From JBNJGB01 sp051747385 (lineage in GTDB: Bacteria > Myxococcota_A > UBA9042 > PHBI01 > JACKFB01): a DNA stretch of 64,000 nucleotides. The notes under the pieces are model-generated. The model had not been told where the DNA came from. It saw only the letters and a program-made list of their open reading frames with translations, and ran no database searches. Positions 53,339-64,000 of the stretch are shown one piece after another; positions within the stretch are counted from its first letter, which is position 1, and each line of letters starts with the position of its first letter. The stretch lies in NCBI GenBank assembly GCA_051747385.1, contig JBNJGB010000004.1:186001-250000 (forward strand), given 5' to 3'. Position numbers and translations under genes: made by a program.

Positions 53339-54337
53339 ATGTATCGCAACTGGCGCGAACTGATCCGCCCGAAGAGCATCGAGACCGATCACGCTTCGCT
53401 CAGCGAGCGCTACGGGCGCTTCATCGCGGAGCCCCTGGAGCGTGGCTTCGGGATCACGGTCGGCAACGCGCTGCGGCGCGTGCTGCTCAGCTCCATCCGC
53501 GGCAGCGCCATCGTGGGCGCGCGCATCGACGGAGCGCTCCACGAGTTCTCGCACATCGACGGGATCGTCGAGGACGTGGCCGACATCGTGCTGAACCTCA
53601 AGGAGGTCCAGCTCAAGAAGGCCGGCGAGGAGCCCGCGACGCTCCACGTGGAGCGGCTCGAGGCCGGCGAGGTCAAGGCCGCCGACCTGGCGGTGGATCC
53701 CTCCGTCGAGATCCTCAACCCGGATCAGCACATCTGCACCGTCTCGAGCGACGGCAAGCTGGTGATGGATCTCCACATCGGCGACGGCAAGGGCTACGTC
53801 CCGGCCGAGCAGAACAAGAGCGAGGAGTGGCCCGTGGGCACGATGGCGCTGGACGCCATCTACTCGCCCATCCACAAGGTGAACTACCGCGTCACCAACG
53901 CCCGCGTCGGTCAGCGCACCGATTACGACAAGCTCATCCTCGAGCTCTGGACCAACGGCGCCGTCCTGCCGGAGGACGCCGTCGCGCTCGCCGCGAAGAT
54001 CATCAAGGAGCAGGTCCAGATCTTCATCAACTTCGACGAGGACATCGAGCCCGAGGTCGAGGAGGAGGAGGAGGAGGAGCCGGTCAACCCGAACCTCTAT
54101 CGGACCGTGGACGAGCTCGAGCTGTCCGTCCGGTCCGCCAACTGCCTCCAGAACGCCGGCATCCGCTACATCGGAGAGCTGGTGCAGAAGTCGGAGGCGG
54201 AGATGCTGAAGACCAAGAACTTCGGCAGGAAGTCCTTGAAGGAGATCAAGGAGATCCTGGCGGAGATGGGGCTGAGCCTCGGGATGTCGATCGAGAAGTT
54301 CGATCCCGACAAGCACGCCGAAATGGCGGAGAGCTGA
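53339..54337 (+). CDS. rpoA: RNA polymerase alpha subunit
   Basis: 332 residues. The N-terminal dimerisation domain has RFIAEPLERGFGITVGNALR and RVLLSSIRGSAIVGARIDGA. A linker unusually rich in Glu (about residues 240-252) leads to the C-terminal domain that binds UP elements and activators, with LSVRSANCLQNAGIRYIGEL and NFGRKSLKEIKEILAEMGLS. It follows rpsD by 34 nt and precedes rplQ, as usual. Confidence 0.99.
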   Translation: MYRNWRELIRPKSIETDHASLSERYGRFIAEPLERGFGITVGNALRRVLLSSIRGSAIVGARIDGALHEFSHIDGIVEDVADIVLNLKEVQLKKAGEEPATLHVERLEAGEVKAADLAVDPSVEILNPDQHICTVSSDGKLVMDLHIGDGKGYVPAEQNKSEEWPVGTMALDAIYSPIHKVNYRVTNARVGQRTDYDKLILELWTNGAVLPEDAVALAAKIIKEQVQIFINFDEDIEPEVEEEEEEEPVNPNLYRTVDELELSVRSANCLQNAGIRYIGELVQKSEAEMLKTKNFGRKSLKEIKEILAEMGLSLGMSIEKFDPDKHAEMAES

Positions 54338-54400
54338 AGCCTTTCGGAACGCGCTGACGTCTCCTCGGGGCCGGGCCCCGCGGGGCCAGGAGTACTCGCC

Positions 54401-55018
54401 ATGCGACATCAAAAGGCTGGCCGCAGACTGGGCCGCACGTCGAGCCATCGGACGGCCATGTTCCGCAACATGGTCACGTCGCTCTTCGAGCACGGCCGCA
54501 TCCGGACGACCGACCAGAAGGCGAAGGAGCTTCGCCAGGTGGCGGACCGCATGGTCACGCTCGGCAAGAAGAACACGGTGCACGCCCGTCGCCTCGCGGC
54601 GCGGACGATCCAGGATCGCGTGGTGCTCGCGAAGCTCTTCGACGAGATCGCGCCCGGGTTCGAGGAGCGGCACGGCGGCTACACTCGGATCATCAAGATC
54701 GGTCGCCGTCGGGGCGACAACGCCATGATGTCGTTCATCGAGCTGATGCCTGCCGGCGCGCCGGACAAGAAGGCCCGCAGGCGCCCGGTGGCCCCCTCCG
54801 TGAAGCCGACCACCGCCGTGCCCGAGACGAAGGAGCGCTTCGACGTGACCTCCGAGGCCGAGGAGGAGGGCGAGACGGCCGAGGAGCCCAAGGCCGAGGA
54901 GCCGACCGAGGAGGCCAAGGCCGAGGAGCCGACCGAGGAGGCCAAGGCCGAGGAGCCGACCGAGGCCGCCGAGGGGGCGACGCCGGAGGCCGAGGAGGAG
55001 GAGAAGAGCGAGTCCTGA
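54401..55018 (+). CDS. rplQ: 50S ribosomal protein L17 with long acidic C-terminal tail
   Basis: 205 residues. The first ~125 are normal L17 (RHQKAGRRLGRTSSHRTAMF, TDQKAKELRQVADRMVTLGK, GGYTRIIKIGRRRGDNAMMS). The remaining ~80 are a Glu/Ala/Pro/Lys tail in which the nonapeptide EEAKAEEPT recurs, encoded by 27-bp direct repeats. Typical L17 ends near 120-140. The tail probably extends from the 50S surface and is disordered. Its role is unknown. Confidence 0.95.
   Translation: MRHQKAGRRLGRTSSHRTAMFRNMVTSLFEHGRIRTTDQKAKELRQVADRMVTLGKKNTVHARRLAARTIQDRVVLAKLFDEIAPGFEERHGGYTRIIKIGRRRGDNAMMSFIELMPAGAPDKKARRRPVAPSVKPTTAVPETKERFDVTSEAEEEGETAEEPKAEEPTEEAKAEEPTEEAKAEEPTEAAEGATPEAEEEEKSES
54885..54973 (+). 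repeat. 27-bp direct repeats inside rplQ tail
   Basis: About three near-perfect copies of a 27-nt unit (gaggccaaggccgaggag followed by ccgaccgag) encode the repeated KAEEPTEEA segment. Such in-frame repeats can expand or contract without breaking the reading frame. Confidence 0.8.
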
Positions 55019-55058
55019 GGCCGCTGTCCCGGACCGCCGAATGCGGCCAAATTTCGGC

Positions 55059-55087
55059 TTGACTTGGCGGGCAGGGGACCCTACCTT
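55059..55087 (+). promoter_or_regulatory. Promoter of the tRNA-Gln/tRNA-Glu pair
   Basis: TTGACT (55059-55064), 17-nt spacer, TACCTT (55082-55087), 64 nt before tRNA-Gln. Confidence 0.65.
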
Positions 55088-55150
55088 CCCTCCCGCCTCG
55101 ACGGGGAAGCGGCATTTGCCACACCCGTCGGGTGACAACTGAAGAGCTGT

Positions 55151-55224
55151 TCGGGGATCGTCTAACGGCAGGACAACAGATTCTGGTTCTGTTTATCCAG
55201 GTTCGAATCCTGGTCCCCGAACCA
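55151..55224 (+). tRNA. tRNA-Gln (anticodon CTG)
   Basis: Acceptor TCGGGGA/TCCCCGA, anticodon stem ACAGA/TCTGT with loop TTCTGGT, T-arm CCAGGTTCGAATCCTGG, CCA encoded. It reads CAG. Confidence 0.95.
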
Positions 55225-55273
55225 GGGCGCGGTCCCGGTCCCCGACGGGGCCGGGCCGCACCACACCGACCAT

Positions 55274-55348
55274 GGGGCGTTCGTCTAGCGGTCAGGACGC
55301 CGGCCTCTCACGCCGGTAACACGGGTTCGATTCCCGTACGCCCTACCA
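55274..55348 (+). tRNA. tRNA-Glu (anticodon CTC)
   Basis: Acceptor GGGGCGT/ACGCCCT (first pair G-U), D-arm TCGTCTAGCGGTCAGGAC, anticodon stem CCGGC/GCCGG with loop CTCTCAC, T-arm ACGGGTTCGATTCCCGT, CCA encoded. It reads GAG. An intrinsic terminator follows 2 nt later. Confidence 0.95.
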
Positions 55349-55350
55349 AC

Positions 55351-55389
55351 GAGGCCCGCGAGCCGCAGTGTTCGCGGGCCTCTTTTTTT
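55351..55389 (+). terminator. Rho-independent terminator of the tRNA pair
   Basis: GAGGCCCGCGA and TCGCGGGCCTC form a perfect 11-bp stem with a 10-nt loop, followed by seven T. The remaining ~60 nt to the convergent regulator gene hold nothing recognisable. Confidence 0.93.
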
Positions 55390-55448
55390 GCCGCCAGGCC
55401 AGCCGGCCAACCGGAACCTGATGGGTCGCGCCCGCCACGGCGCCGGCG

Positions 55449-60473
<5,025 letters not shown>

Positions 60474-60500
60474 TCGGCCCTCCGGACAGGCTTCAAATTC

Positions 60501-60515
60501 TCCACACAGTGTGGA
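60501..60515. promoter_or_regulatory. 15-bp palindrome in the divergent regulator/lipoprotein region
   Basis: TCCACACAGTGTGGA has perfect 7-bp arms around one central base. On the minus strand it is flanked by TTGAAT (60519-60524) and GAATTT (60495-60500), a weak promoter for the kinase gene with 18-nt spacing. So a protein bound here could control both directions. The binder is unknown. Confidence 0.5.
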
Positions 60516-60549
60516 AGTATTCAACACATCGCGCAAGCCGAGGCGCCGA

Positions 60550-60954
60550 ATGGCTGTATCCACCATCCGAATCCTGCCCGTCGCGATGCTGCTGGCGCTC
60601 GCCCCGGCCGCCCTCGGCGCGTGCGCCTCGAACCCGACACCCCACCCGGAGGCGGACGGCGGCTTCGAGGGGCCTGGGAATGAGCCGCCGGCGAACGGCG
60701 ACGTGACCGGTGACCCCGACAAGGGCGCCTCGGACGCCGCGGGCGGGGACACCGGCGACTTCGACGGACCTGGAGGCGTGTCCGGAGACGCCGCGTGCTT
60801 CGATGTGGCGCCCGACGTGGTGCCCGAAGACGCGACCGACACGGGCCCGACCGAGGACGCGGGTCCCGTGGACGGCGTCGGCTGCCCGTCGCCGCCGGAC
60901 CTGTCGACGGACGTGGACGTGCTGAACGTGGACGCCGGGGGGCGGCATCGCTGA
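60550..60954 (+). CDS. Small Asp/Gly/Pro-rich lipoprotein, unknown function
   Basis: 134 residues. Signal peptide with lipobox ALGAC gives lipidated Cys25. The mature part is low-complexity and acidic (GDVTGDPDKGASDAAGGDTG, DVAPDVVPEDATDTGPTEDA) and ends soon after DVLNVDAGGRHR. There are only three Cys. Similar Asp-rich stretches follow the lipid Cys of many myxobacterial surface lipoproteins, so this may be a remnant or a spacer-type protein. The start has only weak Shine-Dalgarno support. It is divergent from the kinase fusion and 19 nt before the HAD-like gene. Confidence 0.55.
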   Translation: MAVSTIRILPVAMLLALAPAALGACASNPTPHPEADGGFEGPGNEPPANGDVTGDPDKGASDAAGGDTGDFDGPGGVSGDAACFDVAPDVVPEDATDTGPTEDAGPVDGVGCPSPPDLSTDVDVLNVDAGGRHR

Positions 60955-60973
60955 GCCGCGCGGAGGTTCCCTG

Positions 60974-61615
60974 GTGCTGGCCCTGGACGGCGTGGTGCTG
61001 GACGTGCTGCCCGCGAGGGCCGAGGCCGTGGCGCGGGCGCTGCGGGCCTATCCGGCCATCGAGGCGCCCGCGCCGGATCCGGCCCGCCTGACGCGCACCC
61101 TGGAGGGCGACGGAGGGGGCGACGAATACGCCCTGGCGTCGCGCCTGCTGAGGGCGGCCGCGGGCGGCGTGGACCCGGGCGCCCCAGAGGACGACCTGCC
61201 GCCCCGGGCGACGGTGGACGAGGCGATGCTGGGTCGCCTGCTGGACGAGGCCCTCCTGGGGGACGTCCTGTTCGAGGTGGTCCACGGCGAGGCACCGCGG
61301 GAGCCTCTCGGGCAGGGGACGCTGGGCGCGGTCCGGCGCGTCGTCTCCGTGGAGACCCTGGAGCGGCGTGCGGCCGGCGGCCCGCTCGCGCTGGTGAGCC
61401 ACCGGCCCGGCCCGGAGGTCCTGTACCTGCTCCTGGAGCACGGCCTGGGGGACGTCTTCGCGGCCGTCGTCACCGGGGACGGCGAGGCGGAGCGGCGCGC
61501 CCTGTTCGCGGAGGCGCGACGCCGCGTGGGGGCGGAGGTGGCGTGGGTCCGGACGGCGGCGGATCGGCGGGCGGCGGAGGCGGCCGGGCTCGCCACGGAG
61601 GCGCCGCCCTGGTGA
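60974..61615 (+). CDS. HAD-superfamily-like protein with altered nucleophile
   Basis: 213 residues from GTG 60974 (GGAGG 7 nt upstream). The start VLALDGVVLDVLPARAEAVA aligns with HAD motif I (DxDGVLxD), but the nucleophile Asp position is Ala. Later, PLALVSHRPG resembles motif II (Ser), and DVFAAVVTGDGEAERRALF resembles the motif III/IV area. Family members of the IA subgroup are phosphatases. This one may be catalytically dead or a distant relative. No clear partner gene is visible. Confidence 0.55.
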   Translation: MLALDGVVLDVLPARAEAVARALRAYPAIEAPAPDPARLTRTLEGDGGGDEYALASRLLRAAAGGVDPGAPEDDLPPRATVDEAMLGRLLDEALLGDVLFEVVHGEAPREPLGQGTLGAVRRVVSVETLERRAAGGPLALVSHRPGPEVLYLLLEHGLGDVFAAVVTGDGEAERRALFAEARRRVGAEVAWVRTAADRRAAEAAGLATEAPPW

Positions 61616-61734
61616 GGCCTGCTCGTGGTCCCAGGGCAATCGCAAAGTCGGAAAAGTGAGGGCCGCGCGGCGGTACGGCGCCCGGCGCCGGATTGCACCC
61701 GCTCGGAAACGATGGATCCCGGGCGTCTGAGAGG

Positions 61735-61758
61735 AGGCAAGGGCAAGGGCAAGGGCAA
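61735..61758. repeat. Short GGGCAA hexamer array
   Basis: GAGGCAA-like opening followed by three perfect GGGCAA units, just beyond the dnaB terminator on the dnaB side. It shares its opening with the longer array at 38561-38632. The rest of 61616-61760 shows no gene. Confidence 0.8.
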
Positions 61759-61761
61759 GGG

Positions 61762-61787
61762 AGGGCGGTCGACTTTGCGACCGCCCT
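61762..61787 (-). terminator. dnaB terminator hairpin
   Basis: AGGGCGGTCG and CGACCGCCCT form a perfect 10-bp stem with loop ACTTTG. The stem overlaps the first two bases of the dnaB TAG stop codon, and no T-run follows in the dnaB direction. Confidence 0.7.
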
Positions 61788-63150
61788 ACTCGTGGTCCAT
61801 GGCGAGGTTGTCGAACCGCGTGTAGTTCTGCCAGAACTTCATCTTCACGGACCCGATGGGGCCGTTGCGGTGCTTGGCGATGATCAGCTCCGCCACGCCG
61901 CGCAGGGACTCGTCCACGTCCTTGTTCAGGACCTCCTCCCGGTGGATGAAGCCGATGATGTCCGCGTCCTGCTCGATGGCGCCGGACTCGCGGAGGTCGC
62001 TGAGCATGGGGCGGGCGTCGCCGCGCTTCTCGATGCCGCGGTTCATCTGGCTGAGCGCGATGACCGGGACGCCCAGGTCCTTGGCCAGTCCCTTCAGCGA
62101 GCGCGAGATGTAGCTGACCTGCTGCTCGCGGGACTTGCTCGAGTCGTGGAGCTCCATGAGCTGGAGGTAGTCGATGATGATGAGGTCCAGGCCGTGCTGG
62201 CGGGCCACGCGTCGGCACCGGGCGCGGACGGCGGCCGGCGTCGCGCCGGGGGTGTCGTCCATGAAGATCCGGGCCTGGCTCAGCTTGTCCGCGGCGTGGG
62301 TGAGGCGCGGCCAGTCCTCGTCGAGGAGGCGCCCGCCGCGGAGCCGCGACAGGTCGATGCGGGCCTCCGCCGCGATGAGGCGCATGGCGAGCTGCTCGGA
62401 GGGCATCTCCAGGGAGAACAGGGCGACCGAGGCGTCGTGCTTCAGGGAGGCGTTGCCGGCCAGGTTGAGCACGAAGGACGTCTTCCCCATGGCGGGGCGG
62501 GCGGCGATGATGACGAGGTCGCCCGGCTGCAGGCCGGAGGTGAGCTTGTCCAGGTCGATGAAGCCCGTGCCCAGGCCCGTGACCTGGCCGTCCGCGTCGT
62601 AGGCCGACTGGATCTGGCGGATGGTGGCCGGGATCACGTCGGCCATGTCCCGCATGGACGTGTTGGAGCGCTGCTCCAGGACGGAGAAGACCTGCCGCTC
62701 CGCCTGGTCCAGGTACTCCTGGATCTCCGTGGCGCCGCGCAGGCCCTCGGCCTCGATGGTCCGCGCGGCCTCGATCATCCGGCGGACCTGGGCCTTGTCG
62801 TGGACGATCTTGCAGTAGTGGCCCAGGTTGGCGGTCGTGCCGGCGCGGTCGAGGAGGTTCGCCAGGGTGCGGGCGCCGCCGATGCGCTCCCAATGACCCG
62901 AGTCCTTCATCTTCTGGGCGAGGGTCACCTCGTCGAGGGTCCCGTCGGCCTCGTGCAGGGCCAGCATCGCCCCGAAGATGAGCTGGTGGCGCTCCAGGTA
63001 GAAGTCATCCGCGCGAATCCCGTGCTCCAGGACCGTGTCCAGGGACGCGGGATCCACGAAGACCGCCGCGAGGACCTCTCGCTCCGCCTCCACGGAGTGG
63101 GGGAGGGTGATCTCCGGTGCGGGGACGTCGACCTCGTGGAACGCGGTCAA
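61786..63150 (-). CDS. dnaB: Replicative DNA helicase DnaB
   Basis: 454 residues. N-terminal domain with PHSVEAEREVLAAVFVDPAS, a linker, then the RecA-like motor: Walker A in ARPAMGKTSF, ALFSLEMPSEQLAMRL, DLIIIDYLQLM (Walker B), and the terminal IAKHRNGPIGSVKMKFWQNY, TRFDNL. The start is TTG at 63148-63150, supported by GAGAGG 6 nt upstream, with no suitable ATG or GTG nearer. It unwinds the fork as a hexamer. Here it is monocistronic. In many genomes it follows rplI, which is not present here. Confidence 0.97.
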   Translation of the reverse strand: MTAFHEVDVPAPEITLPHSVEAEREVLAAVFVDPASLDTVLEHGIRADDFYLERHQLIFGAMLALHEADGTLDEVTLAQKMKDSGHWERIGGARTLANLLDRAGTTANLGHYCKIVHDKAQVRRMIEAARTIEAEGLRGATEIQEYLDQAERQVFSVLEQRSNTSMRDMADVIPATIRQIQSAYDADGQVTGLGTGFIDLDKLTSGLQPGDLVIIAARPAMGKTSFVLNLAGNASLKHDASVALFSLEMPSEQLAMRLIAAEARIDLSRLRGGRLLDEDWPRLTHAADKLSQARIFMDDTPGATPAAVRARCRRVARQHGLDLIIIDYLQLMELHDSSKSREQQVSYISRSLKGLAKDLGVPVIALSQMNRGIEKRGDARPMLSDLRESGAIEQDADIIGFIHREEVLNKDVDESLRGVAELIIAKHRNGPIGSVKMKFWQNYTRFDNLAMDHE

Positions 63151-63270
63151 GTCGGACCTCTCAGGTCACGTTGATCCGGAAGAGAGCCGGCGGCGGACGC
63201 CGGGTCGCCAGCCCGGGCCACCTTGCCCCGACCGGGGGCCGGTGTCTACGTTGCGAACGGGAGGTGCGCC

Positions 63271-64000
63271 ATGGAGCACATCACCGCATTGGCCATCAAC
63301 GACGCGTCACTCCTCGCCCCGATCGTGGAGCGGAACCGGGAGCTGTTCGCCGTCCCGGAGTCGGTTACGCGCGGGGCGTGGGGTGTGGGTTTCCACCACA
63401 ACGGCGAGATCCTCGTCAAGAAGCGGCCGATCACGTCGAGCCTGGACACCGTGGGGGAGATCTCCCGGGTGCCGGCGCCTCAGCTCGTGTCCACGGTCAC
63501 CGACTTCGAGGGGGGCAGCCTGCCCCTCGAGCGGTGCCTCCCGCTGCGGTATCGGAACTGGCTGTTCGCCGCGCGCGGCGTGGAGACCCTCGGCGGGGTG
63601 TTCTTCGACCGGGCCACCGAGCACCTGCGCGGCTACATCACGCCGGGCCGGTGGATGGAGACCGCCACCGAGGCCGTGATGATGGTCTTCATCCGCGCCC
63701 TGCACGGCGCCGGAGAGCTGGACCACCGCAGCCTGTCGAGCGACGGCGTCCACGAGGCCCTGGCCGCGGCTGCCGGCGAGGTCGTCGACCTGGCCGGAGG
63801 GAAGGACGGCGTCCGGCTCGCCATCGTCCTGCACCTGGAGGACCACCTGTACGCCCTGTCGATGGGGCACCCCGTGGCGATGCGCGAGGTGCGCGTCGCG
63901 CGCCAGACGAAGAGCGGTCGCCTGAGCGGGCCGCGCCACGGCCGAGCCGTCCTCCTGGCCACCCGCGACGCCGGCGAGGACGAGGAGCCCGTAGGCCAGT
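63271..64000 (+). CDS. Class-II glutamine amidotransferase-like protein without catalytic Cys (partial)
   Basis: Open from ATG 63271 (GGGAGG, 6 nt upstream) to the window end, ~243 residues seen. The layout follows YafJ-type Ntn amidotransferases: ALAINDASLLAPIVERNREL, RGAWGVGFHHNGEILVKKRP, and PLRYRNWLFAARG where active enzymes have ...RYGRWLFAHNG. The Cys that should follow Met1 as nucleophile is missing (Met-Glu-His), and the Asn-Gly pair is changed to Arg-Gly. It is probably a non-catalytic paralogue with a structural or regulatory role. The C-terminus is outside the window. Confidence 0.65.
   Translation, partial: MEHITALAINDASLLAPIVERNRELFAVPESVTRGAWGVGFHHNGEILVKKRPITSSLDTVGEISRVPAPQLVSTVTDFEGGSLPLERCLPLRYRNWLFAARGVETLGGVFFDRATEHLRGYITPGRWMETATEAVMMVFIRALHGAGELDHRSLSSDGVHEALAAAAGEVVDLAGGKDGVRLAIVLHLEDHLYALSMGHPVAMREVRVARQTKSGRLSGPRHGRAVLLATRDAGEDEEPVGQ

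Overview
The window comes from a very GC-rich bacterial chromosome. Almost every codon ends in G or C, and open antisense frames are everywhere as a result. Cys-rich lipoproteins ending in CGDGxDxDxDG-type acidic repeats, a Ser/Thr kinase fused to a sigma-54 activator, and the overall gene content suggest a Myxococcota-like ('deltaproteobacterial') lineage. This placement is an inference from protein style, not from a marker phylogeny.

Left part (1-22.8 kb): accessory and housekeeping genes. A truncated secreted-protein start and a Cys-rich lipoprotein are followed by a GT39-like membrane protein translationally coupled to an RlmD-type rRNA methyltransferase. Next is a probable metal-responsive cassette: a BlaI-type repressor, a short M56 (BlaR1-like) protease with a His-rich periplasmic loop, and CzcC/CzcB/CzcA heavy-metal efflux proteins. 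CzcB carries a His-rich N-terminus. Gene debris follows (Uma2 and restriction-endonuclease fragments, a YfhO tail) together with an intact Uma2 gene and a MAPEG gene. A second His-rich operon then encodes a small His-rich membrane protein, an outer-membrane porin, a ZnuA-type binding protein without ABC partners, and a His-rich lipoprotein. An Smr protein and the coupled proS-pyrF-rlmB set close this part.

Middle part (22.9-55.4 kb): the translation and transcription super-cluster. It runs promoter, tRNA-Thr-Tyr-Gly-Thr, tuf, rpmG, tRNA-Trp, secE, nusG, rplKAJL, rpoBC, rpsLG, a divergent EF-G, rpsJ, rplD-W-B, rpsS, rplV, rpsC, rplP, rpmC, rpsQ, rplN-X-E, rpsN-H, rplF-R, rpsE, rpmD, rplO, secY, adk, rpmJ, rpsM-K-D, rpoA, rplQ, tRNA-Gln and tRNA-Glu. 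Three departures from the usual plan stand out. rplC (L3) is absent between rpsJ and rplD, where a hairpin and a new promoter sit instead. The fusA slot holds a divergent EF-G behind a strong terminator and a hexanucleotide repeat. A 164-bp MITE-like element with 7-bp target duplications sits exactly at the rplR stop codon. map and infA are also missing between adk and rpmJ.

Right part (55.4-64 kb): a giant minus-strand regulator of about 1,674 residues (Ser/Thr kinase, STAND-like ATPase, TPRs, GAF, sigma-54 AAA+, Fis HTH). It is divergent, across a perfect palindrome, from a small Asp-rich lipoprotein and a HAD-like protein. dnaB (TTG start, with its own hairpin terminator) and the start of a class-II glutamine amidotransferase-like protein lacking the catalytic Cys complete the window.
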